Assembly (NCBI RefSeq): GCF_008245005.1
Contig: NZ_CP043427.1
Location: 682,001-746,000 of the forward strand
Direction: 5' to 3'
Length of the DNA: 64,000 nt
DNA from: Campylobacter sputorum subsp. sputorum
Lineage (GTDB): Bacteria; Campylobacterota; Campylobacteria; Campylobacterales; Campylobacteraceae
The notes beneath the pieces were generated by a model. The model ran no database searches. It had not been told where the DNA came from and saw nothing but the letters and a program-made list of their open reading frames with translations. This document shows, one piece after another, positions 28,148 through 36,659 of the stretch. Position numbers and translations under genes: made by a program. Position 1 is the stretch's first letter. Each line of letters opens with the position of its first letter.

Positions 28148-29352
28148 TATCTTACACAATTCTTTCCATTATTTTTAGCCTCATACATTTTTATATCTGC
28201 TATTTTTATTAAATCTTGAAAAGATTTTATGTTATCTTCACTGCTAGCAACTCCTAAACTAGCACTGCTTTGCCAATAAACTTTTTTTGAGTTTCTTGTT
28301 CCAACCATTATCTTCATATTTTTTATAATTGAAAGAAGATGTTTTGCTAATGTTAATGCGCCACTTTTATTTGTATATGGACAGATTATCAAAAATTCAT
28401 CACCGCCAAGTCTACAAACTATATCATCGGTTCTTATATTGTCTTTTAATGTTTTTGAAAGAGCTATTAATACCTTATCACCTATATTATGTCCAAATTC
28501 ATCATTTACGCATTTAAAATTATCAGCATCGATCATAATAACACTTAATGGATTATTATCATTTATTTCTTCATACAATTTTTTTATTACTTCCATTCCA
28601 AAGCGTCTATTTTTTAACTCTGTAAGTTGATCTGTTTGTGAAAGGTATTCTAATTTTATATTTTTATCTACAAGTTCTTTTGTTTTTTCTTTTACTTTTT
28701 CTTCAAGATTATTTTTAAGTTCTGTAAGCTCTTGATTTCTATCTGTTAAAATACTAAAAAGAGTTGTTAGTGAGTGAACCAGGGGCTCAGTTTTATTATC
28801 TATATCTTTCATAAGTTTTTCATAAGCTTCATCTGGCGTTAAGCCATCTTTTATCATATGATATTGTGCTCCAAATATTTTATCTTGACCAAGTATATGA
28901 AACGCAAGCCAATTAATCAAAAAATCTAAAAGAGCTTTTGCATTCATAAGCATATTTTCTTCATTTATAGATGAAGCTAATTCCTTAACTGTATATATAA
29001 ATGTGTTATGATTTTTTTTATGATTTGAGAAAAAATCTTTATTTATTTTAACTTTCTTCATAAGTTTTTCTTCATCATTAAAGTGGTAAATGGTGTAGTC
29101 GATAACTTCTTGCAAGAAAAAATTCATATCTTTAAAATCAAGTGTTGATAAATTTATGTGTTCTGCTATATTATTTATCAAATCAACTAGATGTTTATGT
29201 TGTTTATCTACTATATCAATACCGGTTTCAAAAGTTTCATTCCAAACAAACATTTTTATTTTAGGTTTATTGGGTAAGTCCACAATCTTTTTATCTACTG
29301 ATGATATAGCCATAACTAAACTTTCTATATAAATTTCTGTTAATTCTATCAT
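28147..29352 (-). CDS. Bacteriohemerythrin-GGDEF diguanylate cyclase
   Basis: The 401-residue protein joins a hemerythrin domain (about 35-165) to a GGDEF domain (about 240-400). The hemerythrin ligands are visible: FETGIDIVDKQHKHLV (His), YHFNDEEKLM (His, Glu), NHKKNH (His) and WLAFHILGQD (His, Asp). A short coiled coil (200-235) links to the cyclase, which has an intact CRLGGDEFLI active site and a DADNFKCVND metal site. No EAL domain or signal peptide, so it is cytoplasmic. Hemerythrin binds O2 at a di-iron centre, so the likely role is oxygen or redox control of c-di-GMP; this is inferred. c-di-GMP enzymes are few in Campylobacter. Confidence 0.9.
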   Translation of the reverse strand: MIELTEIYIESLVMAISSVDKKIVDLPNKPKIKMFVWNETFETGIDIVDKQHKHLVDLINNIAEHINLSTLDFKDMNFFLQEVIDYTIYHFNDEEKLMKKVKINKDFFSNHKKNHNTFIYTVKELASSINEENMLMNAKALLDFLINWLAFHILGQDKIFGAQYHMIKDGLTPDEAYEKLMKDIDNKTEPLVHSLTTLFSILTDRNQELTELKNNLEEKVKEKTKELVDKNIKLEYLSQTDQLTELKNRRFGMEVIKKLYEEINDNNPLSVIMIDADNFKCVNDEFGHNIGDKVLIALSKTLKDNIRTDDIVCRLGGDEFLIICPYTNKSGALTLAKHLLSIIKNMKIMVGTRNSKKVYWQSSASLGVASSEDNIKSFQDLIKIADIKMYEAKNNGKNCVR

Positions 29353-29467
29353 AAATTTGCAAATAAATTTGTTATATTTTAATTTTGTTTATAAATCTAT
29401 ATTTTTTGTTAATAAAATGTAGATTTTTGTATCAATTTTATTAACATATAAAAATTTTGTATTTTTC

Positions 29468-29496
29468 TTGACAAAATATCAATATTTGTATATAAT
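29468..29496 (+). promoter_or_regulatory. Promoter of the tRNA cluster
   Basis: TTGACA (29468-29473), 17-base spacer, TATAAT (29491-29496): consensus sigma-70 promoter, 21 bases before the first tRNA. A full -35 box is rare in Campylobacter and suits a stable-RNA operon. Confidence 0.88.
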
Positions 29497-29517
29497 ACAA
29501 TTTCGTTTTTTTAAAAA

Positions 29518-29597
29518 GTCTTGCTAGCTCAGTCGGTAGAGCATCTCACTTTTAATTAATGAGGGGGCCGTTGGTTCGAATCCAACGCAGGACACCA
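29518..29597 (+). tRNA. tRNA-Lys(TTT)-like gene with a 4-nt insertion in the anticodon loop
   Basis: Acceptor GTCTTGC/GCAGGAC, D arm, T arm (GTTGG-TTCGAAT-CCAAC) and CCA are normal, and the sequence equals the second Lys gene at 29883 except for four extra bases (TTAA) in the anticodon arm. The stem TCTCA/TGAGG then encloses 11 bases (CTTTTAATTAA) instead of seven. Total 80 nt versus 76. A loop of 11 should not decode normally, so this is probably a defective or unusual tRNA copy, though it is first in the operon and right behind the strong promoter. A search program may miss it or call it a pseudogene. Confidence 0.8.
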
Positions 29598-29626
29598 TTT
29601 ATATAAAGTGCGTTACTTTGTGATTT

Positions 29627-29702
29627 GACCCTTTCGTCTAGTGGCTCAGGACATTACAATCTCTTTGTAATAACGTAAGTTCAAATCTTGCAAGGGTCGC
29701 CA
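29627..29702 (+). tRNA. tRNA-Glu-like gene with CTC anticodon and T37
   Basis: Acceptor GACCCTT/AAGGGTC, a three-pair D stem (GTC/GAC), four-base variable loop and encoded CCA match the tRNA-Glu layout. The anticodon stem is TTACA/TGTAA and the loop ATCTCTT, which puts CTC at 34-36 and T at 37. Bacteria normally have tRNA-Glu(TTC) with a purine at 37, so both the anticodon and position 37 are abnormal; the T stem also has a G-T pair. It may be a decayed copy, or a real GAG-reading isoacceptor. Confidence 0.72.
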
Positions 29703-29705
29703 TTT

Positions 29706-29781
29706 GGTCGCTTAGCTCAGTTGGTAGAGCGCCACCCTTACAAGGTGGATGTCATAAGTTCGAGTCTTATAGCGACCACCA
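29706..29781 (+). tRNA. tRNA-Val(TAC)
   Basis: Full cloverleaf: acceptor GGTCGCT/AGCGACC, anticodon arm CCACC-CTTACAA-GGTGG with TAC, T loop TTCGAGT, CCA encoded. 76 nt. Four bases after the Glu-like gene. Confidence 0.95.
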
Positions 29782-29797
29782 TATCATTATATTAGGT

Positions 29798-29874
29798 GCA
29801 GCGGTAGTTCAGCTGGTTAGAATGCCGCCCTGTCACGGCGGAGGTCGCGAGTTCGAGCCTCGTCCGCTGCGCCA
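29798..29874 (+). tRNA. tRNA-Asp(GTC)
   Basis: Acceptor GCAGCGG/CCGCTGC, anticodon loop CTGTCAC giving GTC, T arm and CCA present. 77 nt. Normal. Confidence 0.96.
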
Positions 29875-29882
29875 CTTCTTTT

Positions 29883-29958
29883 GTCTTGCTAGCTCAGTCG
29901 GTAGAGCATCTCACTTTTAATGAGGGGGCCGTTGGTTCGAATCCAACGCAGGACACCA
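29883..29958 (+). tRNA. tRNA-Lys(TTT)
   Basis: Normal cloverleaf with anticodon arm TCTCA-CTTTTAA-TGAGG and CCA, 76 nt. Apart from the four-base insertion it is identical to the first gene of the cluster, so one copy arose recently from the other or they are kept alike by gene conversion. Confidence 0.95.
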
Positions 29959-30049
29959 TTATTTTATATTAGTTTATAAATTACTTTTTTATGTTATTAT
30001 AATAAATAATAATATATTTTTTCGATACATTGCAAATTAAGGATAAATA

Positions 30050-30282
30050 ATGTTAACTTTATTATTTTTAATAGTTTTGATAATTATTTATGTTCGTTTT
30101 CATTATAAAATTTATAAAAGTTTTTTAGTTCAGTATATACAAAAAATGGTTTTTTGTATTATTTGAATGATGTTTCAAATGGATATATAGATATAAAAAG
30201 ATATATAGACAATGATAATAAAATTCTTGTTATAGGAGCTGTTTTTATTATTATTGCTATTTGTCTATTTTTAGGATATTAA
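30050..30282 (+). pseudogene. Small two-helix membrane protein broken by a one-base deletion
   Basis: After AAGGA, an ATG at 30050 opens a hydrophobic helix (MLTLLFLIVLIIIYVRFHYK) that runs out after 38 codons. A second frame continues as FLYYLNDVSNGYIDIKRYID and a C-terminal helix (KILVIGAVFIIIAICLFLGY). Adding one A to the six-A run at 30141-30146 joins them into one protein of about 78 residues (helix, polar loop with YIQKNGFLYYLND, helix). The loss of a base in a homopolymer explains the break; it could also be an assembly error. No function known. Confidence 0.65.
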
Positions 30283-30550
30283 AATCATTATAAAATTTAA
30301 TATTTTACTTATTAATTTGATAATTAATTAAATTTGTAATATTGCTAACTTATTAAGTTCTGTGATAATATATAGTTTAGTATTTTATAAAAGTTTTAGT
30401 AAAAAAGTTAAATAATCATATAAACTTTGATATAAACTTTTTTTAAGCATAAAAAGGCTTAAAACTAGATTAATCCAGTATTTGCATGATTTTTAAATGT
30501 GTGAGAATTCAGGGGTTTTGTTATTTTTTAGATGATGATTTTTCGAATAA

Positions 30551-30911
30551 TGGTGGAGATGTGCGGGATCGAACCGCAGTCCAAAAATAAACACTCAAGG
30601 CATCTACATGTTTAGCAAAAGTGAAATTTTCATTTAAAAGAGCTCACTTTCCAAAACTTTCTTTTAAACTAAGACAAAAAATTCGCACAAATGTTTGTCA
30701 GACATTTGAACTACACTATTTAAAATTACTCGCTTTTGTGCCTAAATAGTATCAGCACAATGCAAGGCTCAACTGAACCTACGCAGCTTTAGCGTAAGCA
30801 GGAGCGAATTTAACGTTATTTGCGTTTAAATTTAGTTTGGATTTTATACGCTATATCCAAAGCGACATGCAACCATGGGCAATCTACTCCTGTCGAAGCC
30901 AAGTCATCCCC
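30551..30911 (-). ncRNA. ssrA: Transfer-messenger RNA (tmRNA)
   Basis: The 361-nt gene has tRNA-Ala-like ends: 5' GGGGATG with 3' CATCTCC and CCA, plus the conserved 5' tract ATGACTTGGCTTCGACAGGAG and the T arm GCGGTTCGATCCCGC. The tag frame is at 30779-30823: resume codon GCA and tag (A)NNVKFAPAYAKAA then TAG. tmRNA with SmpB frees stalled ribosomes and marks the peptides for proteolysis. Confidence 0.96.
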
Positions 30912-30925
30912 ATAAAATTTCGCAA

Positions 30926-30954
30926 AATATACTATAAAAATCTTTAAATGTCAA
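30926..30954 (-). promoter_or_regulatory. Promoter of ssrA
   Basis: On the minus strand, TTGACA (30949-30954), 17 bases, TATATT (30926-30931), 15 bases before the tmRNA 5' end. The -35 lies in the last codons of the Hpt gene, so the tmRNA promoter is embedded in the upstream gene. Confidence 0.8.
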
Positions 30955-31351
30955 GCTTTTGTGGTATTGCTATTATTTTTGGATTTAAAATACTAAAATA
31001 CTCTTTGTCATTATTTATATCATTTGAAAAAGAGGTAAATTGATCGCTTACTAAAAGTAGCCAATCTGTAAATTCTATATTTGCCGGACCTTTTAGTATT
31101 CTTGCTTCTTCCATGACATCTTCGCATATTTCTGCTAATTTAGTTATAGTATCTAGTCTCATATAAGAAGCTGATGATTTAATGTTGTGAAAAATTCTAA
31201 ATAGCTCATTTACGCTATCTTTATATAAATCTTCTCTTTCTAGATTGATAATCAAAGGTTCCATAAGTTCACACATCAGACCGTAATGAGATAAAAATTC
31301 TTCCACTAAATCACTATCGTAGTCTATTTCTATGGTTTTTAATATTCCCAC
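30944..31351 (-). CDS. Histidine phosphotransfer (Hpt) domain protein
   Basis: A stand-alone 135-residue, mostly helical protein with the Hpt motif FRIFHNIKSSASYMRL (His near residue 55; usual form FHxxKGxxxxxG, here with Ser for Gly). It would pass phosphate between a sensor kinase and a response regulator, or act as a regulator of such a chain. Upstream is AAGGAG and ATG at 31351. No kinase lies next to it, so its partners are unknown. Its end overlaps the ssrA promoter. Confidence 0.75.
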   Translation of the reverse strand: MGILKTIEIDYDSDLVEEFLSHYGLMCELMEPLIINLEREDLYKDSVNELFRIFHNIKSSASYMRLDTITKLAEICEDVMEEARILKGPANIEFTDWLLLVSDQFTSFSNDINNDKEYFSILNPKIIAIPQKLDI

Positions 31352-31517
31352 TTTTTACTCCTTGGAGTCTTGATTAAGTTTTTAGTGTATCATTATTATG
31401 ATAAAATGTTACCTTATATTATTTTAAATTTTATATAAAAATATATGTTAGTATATCACAAAATTATCATATTTAGGAATTTATCTTCAAAATTATTAAT
31501 AAATTTAAGGAAAATAG

Positions 31518-32591
31518 TTGCAAATTTTAAAAAAAATATTTTATGAGATAAACAATTTATTTAAAATCAATCAAACAGATCGTCCTTGGCATATGCCTCT
31601 TAGTACGGCGATATCAACCTCAGGACCACTTTTTATAGGTGCTATATCTGGACATATGGCACAAGCTACTGTAGCTTCTTTGGCAGGTCTTGTATTTTTA
31701 TACACATTAAAAACTCCTATTCATCATAGAATGGTAGTTCTTATGGCTTGTAGTTTTGGTATGATTGTGTCTTTTGTATTTGGTAGTTTTTCTCACATTA
31801 ATCCATCATTGCTTCCACTTATTTTGGGCATAATAACTACTATAACAACAATGATAGTAAGATTTTATAAATTACCAACTCCTGGAAATTTCTTTTTTAT
31901 GATGATAGCTACACTTGCAGCTTTTATGCCATTTAAAACAGAAGCTTTGATACAAATTAGTGGTTATTTTATGCTCGGAACAATTTGGGCGTGTTTTGTA
32001 TCATTTTTATATGGATTAAGCACTGTTAAATTTATAAAACCAGAGCCAATACCTAAAATTGAATACGATGGGTTTGATGATGTCGTATTAGATTCTGTTA
32101 TACTTGGAGTATTTGTAAGTCTTAGTGTATTTTTAGCTGATTTTATAGGTTTTGATAAACCTTATTGGGTGCCTATTTCAACTTTAGCTATACTTCAAGG
32201 AATGACATTAAAAAGTAAATGGACAAGGCAGATACACAGGATTTTGGGGACTTGTTTAGGTATAATTTTGACATATTTTTTGTTATCTGTGTATTTAAAT
32301 AGTTATGAAATAGCTATTCTTATAGCTGTTTTAACTTTTTTAATAGAATTTAGCGTAGTGAGAAATTATGGGATTGCTGCTATTTTTATCACACCGCTTA
32401 CTGTTTATATGGCCGAGATAAATGGCGTAATAAGTGGCAATGCAACTGATTTGATAGTAACTAGACTTGAAGATATAATATTTGGTAGTTTTGTAGGTTT
32501 TATAGGCGGAGTTTGTCTTCATAGTATAAAATTTAGAAATATAGTTAAATTTATAGTTTTGTTTTTATCAAAAAATAGAATTAATGATTAG
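31518..32591 (+). CDS. FUSC-like integral membrane protein
   Basis: A 357-residue protein with about ten membrane segments in two sets: 30-165 and 185-345, separated by a short polar link (KPEPIPKIEYDGFDD). The second half holds the PYWVPISTLAILQGMTLKSKWTRQIHRILGTCLG stretch typical of the FUSC/YccS/AaeB family, whose members include exporters of aromatic acids and fusaric acid. The large cytoplasmic domains of those exporters are absent. The start is TTG 31518, chosen because AAGG (31507-31510) is properly spaced; no ATG fits. Substrate unknown. Alone on its transcript between hpt (divergent) and panB. Confidence 0.72.
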   Translation: MQILKKIFYEINNLFKINQTDRPWHMPLSTAISTSGPLFIGAISGHMAQATVASLAGLVFLYTLKTPIHHRMVVLMACSFGMIVSFVFGSFSHINPSLLPLILGIITTITTMIVRFYKLPTPGNFFFMMIATLAAFMPFKTEALIQISGYFMLGTIWACFVSFLYGLSTVKFIKPEPIPKIEYDGFDDVVLDSVILGVFVSLSVFLADFIGFDKPYWVPISTLAILQGMTLKSKWTRQIHRILGTCLGIILTYFLLSVYLNSYEIAILIAVLTFLIEFSVVRNYGIAAIFITPLTVYMAEINGVISGNATDLIVTRLEDIIFGSFVGFIGGVCLHSIKFRNIVKFIVLFLSKNRIND

Positions 32592-32658
32592 GTTATTTCA
32601 GTGCTATTATAGTTATTTTTTGATAAAATAATTTTGAATAATTTATCGTGGAGAAAAT

Positions 32659-33453
32659 GTGAAAAAACTTAGTATAGCTGATATTGTTTCTAAAAAAAAC
32701 AGAGAAAAAATAGTAATGATAACTGCTTATGATGCACTTTTTGCAAGATTGTTTGACGAATTTGCTGATATGATTTTGATTGGCGATAGTTTAAATATGA
32801 GTTTTAAAGGCGAAAATGACACTATTAATGCAACGGTAGATGAAATGATTTATCATACAAAAGCTGTAAAAAATGGTGCTAAAAATAGTTTTATAGTTAC
32901 TGATATGCCATTTGGTAGTACAACAAATGTAAAACAAACTGTGAAAAATGCCATTAGAATGTATAAGGAAGCATCTTGTGATGCCGTAAAAATAGAAGGC
33001 GGCAAAAATATATCAGAACATATAAAAGCACTTTGTGATAATGGTATAAGTGTAGTAGGGCATATAGGACTTATGCCTCAAAAAGTTAGATTAGAAGGCG
33101 GTTATAAGATAAAAGGGCGAGGCGAAAATGGGCTAAACGCTCTTTTAGATGATGCTTTTGCTATATGTGAAGCCGGTGTTTTTTGTTTTGTCTTGGAGGG
33201 AACTTTAAGTAGCGTTGCGGCTGAAATTTCAAAACAAGTCCCAGTTCCTGTAATAGGTATAGGAAGCGGTTTGCATGTTGATGGGCAGGTTTTAGCGTGG
33301 TCTGATATGCTTGGTTTATTTGAAGAGTTTAAACCAAAATTTGTAAAGCAGTATTTAAATGGTGCGACTTTAGTTAAACAAGCTGTTAAATCATACAAAG
33401 ATGAAGTGAAAAATTCGCTTTTTCCAAGTGAAAATTTTGAATATAATAAATAA
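32659..33453 (+). CDS. panB: 3-methyl-2-oxobutanoate hydroxymethyltransferase
   Basis: PanB makes ketopantoate from alpha-ketoisovalerate and methylene-tetrahydrofolate for pantothenate and CoA. The 264-residue protein has ITAYDALFARLFDEF, LIGDSLNM, VTDMPFGS, GHIGLMPQ and the catalytic Glu in FVLEGT. It begins with GTG 32659 behind GGAG (32649-32652). The sel1 gene starts ten bases after its stop. panC and panD are not in the window. Confidence 0.94.
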   Translation: MKKLSIADIVSKKNREKIVMITAYDALFARLFDEFADMILIGDSLNMSFKGENDTINATVDEMIYHTKAVKNGAKNSFIVTDMPFGSTTNVKQTVKNAIRMYKEASCDAVKIEGGKNISEHIKALCDNGISVVGHIGLMPQKVRLEGGYKIKGRGENGLNALLDDAFAICEAGVFCFVLEGTLSSVAAEISKQVPVPVIGIGSGLHVDGQVLAWSDMLGLFEEFKPKFVKQYLNGATLVKQAVKSYKDEVKNSLFPSENFEYNK

Positions 33454-33463
33454 AGGAAATATT

Positions 33464-34159
33464 ATGAAAATCAGTATTATCGTAAGTTTGTTTTTAATGT
33501 TTGCAATTGATTTGGTTGCTTTTGATGGTTTAAAAAATCAAAATGAATTTGATAAAGCTTACGAATACTACAATAAGGGCAAATTTAAAGAAGCACATGA
33601 TATTTGGAGTAAATTATGTGATAACAAAGATGCACAAAGTTGCACAAATTTAGGCTTTATTTTTGATAATGATGATTTGGGTTATAAAAAAGATGAGAAA
33701 AAGGCTATGAGTTTATATAAAAAAGCTTGTGATTTAAATGATACTTTGGGTTGTAAAAATTTAGCTATATCTCAATATAAAGGTGGTAAATCTAGCAAAG
33801 ATGATTTAGCGCAAGCCTTAAAAAATTTTGAAAAAGCTTGTGAATTAGGAGATGGTTATTCTTGTACGAGTGCGGGTTTTCAGTATGAAAATGCACAAGG
33901 AGTTACACAAAGTCTTAACAAAGCTTATGAATATTATGAAAAAGGTTGTAAGCTGTTAAATGCTATGGGATGTACAAATGTTGGCGGAATGTATGCTAAT
34001 GGCTTTAGCGTAAAAAGAGATTTTACAAAAGCAATAGAGTATTTTAAAAAAGGTTGTGAATTAGGTCATAAACAAGGTTGTAAATACGAAAAAGAACTTT
34101 CCGGGGATGATTTTTTAAAAAATCATATAAAAAATAGAAGAGATAAATGGATAGAATAG
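33464..34159 (+). CDS. Secreted Sel1-repeat cysteine-rich protein (Hcp-like of Helicobacter type)
   Basis: The 231-residue protein has a signal peptide ([20 protein letters not shown]) and five Sel1-like helical repeats, each with a C-X7-C pair (for example [27 protein letters not shown]), the disulfide pattern of Helicobacter cysteine-rich proteins. These are periplasmic or secreted solenoids that bind proteins or peptides; their roles are mostly unknown. ATG 33464 is chosen over 33428 because AAAGGA sits between them. It overlaps ruvB by 13 bp. Confidence 0.83.
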   Translation: MKISIIVSLFLMFAIDLVAFDGLKNQNEFDKAYEYYNKGKFKEAHDIWSKLCDNKDAQSCTNLGFIFDNDDLGYKKDEKKAMSLYKKACDLNDTLGCKNLAISQYKGGKSSKDDLAQALKNFEKACELGDGYSCTSAGFQYENAQGVTQSLNKAYEYYEKGCKLLNAMGCTNVGGMYANGFSVKRDFTKAIEYFKKGCELGHKQGCKYEKELSGDDFLKNHIKNRRDKWIE

Positions 34160-35160
34160 TAGAGATAGAAAAAACAACTTTTGAAAGCGAATATGAGAGC
34201 TCTCTTAGACCAACTTCTTTTGATAATTATGTCGGTCAAGAAAAAATAAAAGGAAATTTAAAAGTTTTTATAAAAGCAGCTCAAAAAAGAGAAGAATCTT
34301 TAGATCATGTGCTTTTTTATGGTCCTCCTGGTTTAGGTAAAACTACTCTTGCTTGTATAATAGCAAATGAAATGAACTCAAATATAAAAATGGTTTCTGC
34401 TCCTACTATAGAAAAAAGCGGAGATTTGGCTGCAATTCTTACAAATTTGCAGTTAGGCGATGTGCTTTTTATTGATGAAATTCATCGGTTGTCTCCTGCA
34501 ATAGAAGAAATTTTATATCCAGCAATGGAGGATTTTAGACTTGATATCATTATAGGCTCAGGTCCTGCTGCTCAAACTATAAAAATAGATATACCAAAAT
34601 TTACTCTCATAGGAGCAACAACTCGAGCTGGAATGATATCTGCTCCTCTTAGAGATAGGTTTGGTATGGATTTTAGGTTGCAGTTTTATAAAGATAGTGA
34701 GCTTTGCAAAATCATACAAAGTGCTTCTTTGAAATTAGATAAAATATGTGATGAAAAAGCTGCTCTTGAAATAGCAAAAAGATCTCGCGGTACACCTAGA
34801 ATAGCCTTGAGATTGTTAAAGCGTATTAGGGATTTTGCTGAGGTTAATCATGAAGATGAAATAACTGAAAGTAGAGCAAAAGAAGCCCTTAATGCCCTTG
34901 GTATAAACGATATTGGTTTTGATGAAAAAGATATTAAATATTTAAATGTCTTAGCTTCATCCAATAAACCAATAGGTCTTGGCACTATATCAGCGGCGCT
35001 TAGTGAAGATGAAAGAACGGTCGAAGATGTTATAGAACCATATTTGTTAGCAAATGGATATATACAAAGAACTGCAAAAGGTAGGATAGCTAGTGCAAAA
35101 ACTCTATCTTTTTTTGGCATAAAACATATACAAGGTCTTTTTGATGAAAACAACAAATAA
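34147..35160 (+). CDS. ruvB: Holliday junction branch migration helicase RuvB
   Basis: RuvB is the AAA+ motor that, with RuvA, moves Holliday junctions. Walker [12 protein letters not shown] (near residue 58), Walker [11 protein letters not shown], sensor 1 GATTRAG, the arginine-finger SAPLRDRFG region and the C-terminal winged helix ([16 protein letters not shown]) are present. 337 residues, normal. Overlaps with both neighbours suggest translational coupling. Confidence 0.97.
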   Translation: MDRIVEIEKTTFESEYESSLRPTSFDNYVGQEKIKGNLKVFIKAAQKREESLDHVLFYGPPGLGKTTLACIIANEMNSNIKMVSAPTIEKSGDLAAILTNLQLGDVLFIDEIHRLSPAIEEILYPAMEDFRLDIIIGSGPAAQTIKIDIPKFTLIGATTRAGMISAPLRDRFGMDFRLQFYKDSELCKIIQSASLKLDKICDEKAALEIAKRSRGTPRIALRLLKRIRDFAEVNHEDEITESRAKEALNALGINDIGFDEKDIKYLNVLASSNKPIGLGTISAALSEDERTVEDVIEPYLLANGYIQRTAKGRIASAKTLSFFGIKHIQGLFDENNK

Positions 35161-36187
35161 TAAATTTTTTATAGCAATTATACTATTTGTATCTTGCTGT
35201 GTGTTGTATCTTTTTAAGTCATTTTTGCTCACTATAGCTATAGGTGTTTTGATGGCTGTTTCTACTGCTAGTTTGGAACAAAAGATTATAAAAATAACAA
35301 ATGGAAAAAAGATCATTTCGGCTATTCTTATAACAATATTATTGTGTGTATTTTTCTTAGTTCCGCTTATTTATGCTGTTATTTCTTTAGCAAAACACGC
35401 TAGTGAGATAGATATGAATAATATTTCGGCTATTATAGAAAATATTAAAAATTTTAGTTCTAATTTGCCGGATAGTTTTTCTTTTTTAGAGCCAAGAATA
35501 AAGGCATTCATTTCTAGTATAGACATAAAAGCACTAATTAGTAAATCTATAGATTATATAGGTATTATAGGCAAATCTAGTGCAAATTTCGTTATAGATA
35601 TGGGACTTATTGTTGTATTTTACTTTTTTGCAAATTTATACGGTCCTTTTTTGATTAAATTTATAAAAGATATAATGCCAATGGAAAAAAATGATTTGGA
35701 TTTTATATTTTCAGAGCTTGCCAATACAATGAGTGTTGTTATATATTCAACTATCATCAATGTTGTTTTACAAGGCTCACTTTTTGCGATAATTTCTAGT
35801 GTATATGGTTATAATCCGCTGCTTACTGGCGTTTTGTTTGCATTTGCTTCACTCATACCAGTAGTTGGTGGTGCACTTGTTTATGTCCCTATTACTATTT
35901 TTGAAATGACTCAAGGTAATTTGGTTGGCGGTATTGTTATATTGGTTTATAGTATTGTTGTTATATCAACAATAGCAGATAACTTTATAAAACCTCTAAT
36001 AATAGCTTTTATAAACAAAAAAATGGTAGAAAAACCTGCAAATATAAATGAATTGCTGATATTTTTCTCTATGTTTGCAGGAATATCAACTTTTGGATTT
36101 TGGGGAATCATATTAGGACCTGCAATTGTTACTTTTTTCCTATCAACACTAAAACTATATATGATATTAAACGATAAAGAAGTTTGA
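35144..36187 (+). CDS. AI-2E family transporter (TqsA/YhhT-like)
   Basis: A 347-residue polytopic membrane protein with about eight hydrophobic segments and the family features: an N-terminal pair of helices, a helical soluble insertion (about 85-140), and the C-terminal [34 protein letters not shown] and [14 protein letters not shown]-like blocks. Members export autoinducer-2 or act as Na/H exchangers; the substrate is not readable from sequence. The start is ATG 35144, inside the end of ruvB (17-bp overlap). Confidence 0.82.
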   Translation: MKTTNNKFFIAIILFVSCCVLYLFKSFLLTIAIGVLMAVSTASLEQKIIKITNGKKIISAILITILLCVFFLVPLIYAVISLAKHASEIDMNNISAIIENIKNFSSNLPDSFSFLEPRIKAFISSIDIKALISKSIDYIGIIGKSSANFVIDMGLIVVFYFFANLYGPFLIKFIKDIMPMEKNDLDFIFSELANTMSVVIYSTIINVVLQGSLFAIISSVYGYNPLLTGVLFAFASLIPVVGGALVYVPITIFEMTQGNLVGGIVILVYSIVVISTIADNFIKPLIIAFINKKMVEKPANINELLIFFSMFAGISTFGFWGIILGPAIVTFFLSTLKLYMILNDKEV

Positions 36188-36189
36188 TA

Positions 36190-36275
36190 TGGTGCGATCA
36201 GCGAGATTTGAACTCGCACACACGGAGTGCACTACCCCCTCAAGATAGCGTGTCTACCAATTCCACCATGATCGC
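36190..36275 (-). tRNA. tRNA-Leu(GAG)
   Basis: Acceptor GCGATCA/TGATCGC, D arm GTGG..AATTGGTAGAC, anticodon arm CTATC-TTGAGGG-GGTAG with GAG, a long class II variable arm, T loop TTCAAAT, and encoded CCA. 86 nt. It lies two bases from the end of the AI-2E gene, on the other strand. Confidence 0.94.
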
Positions 36276-36287
36276 ACAAAATAGATT

Positions 36288-36307
36288 TTCCCGCAAATTT
36301 GCGGGAA
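36288..36307. terminator. Hairpin after atpE (possible terminator)
   Basis: TTCCCGCAAA (36288-36297) pairs with TTTGCGGGAA (36298-36307), GC-rich for this genome, seven bases after the atpE stop codon. There is no clean T run next to it, so it may be an end-protecting hairpin or a weak terminator before tRNA-Leu. Confidence 0.5.
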
Positions 36308-36314
36308 GTAAATA

Positions 36315-36617
36315 CTAGCCTAGTAGCGGGTTAGCATAAAGGATTATAAGTGCAACAACCAAAGCATAAATAACTTGTGCTTCAATCATCGCAAGAGCAA
36401 TAAACATAGTTGTTGTTAATTTACCGCCAATTCCTGGGTTTCTAGCTGTTCCAGAAATGGTAGCAGCAGCTGTATTTCCCATACCTATAGCACCACCTAA
36501 AGCAGCGATACCTAAGCCTAAGCCAGCAGCTAAAACAGAATATGATCTAATCATCTCGCCATCAGCTGCAAATGCAAAACCAGTTAATGCAACAAGTAGA
36601 AAAACTATCTTTTTCAT
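36315..36617 (-). CDS. atpE: ATP synthase F0 subunit c
   Basis: The c-ring subunit: a short signal-like leader (MKKIVFLLVALTGFAFA) and two membrane helices joined by the polar loop GTARNPGIGG. The proton-carrying carboxylate is Glu in ALAMIEAQVIYAL. 100 residues. The ATG at 36617 follows GGAGG at good spacing, so the 13 extra codons upstream in the open frame are not used. As usual in Campylobacter, it stands apart from the main atp operon. Confidence 0.92.
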   Translation of the reverse strand: MKKIVFLLVALTGFAFAADGEMIRSYSVLAAGLGLGIAALGGAIGMGNTAAATISGTARNPGIGGKLTTTMFIALAMIEAQVIYALVVALIILYANPLLG

Positions 36618-36659
36618 ACTATACCTCCATAAAAAGCTAAAGTTAGTTCGGATCATTAC

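Noticed and set aside
29518-29958. tRNA cluster as a phage or island attachment site
   Set aside because: No integrase, no direct repeat of a tRNA end nearby; the duplicated tRNA-Lys is a full gene inside the operon.
33464-34159. Beta-lactamase, a label sometimes given to Helicobacter cysteine-rich proteins
   Set aside because: It is a Sel1-repeat solenoid with C-X7-C pairs and no serine or metallo-beta-lactamase active-site motif.
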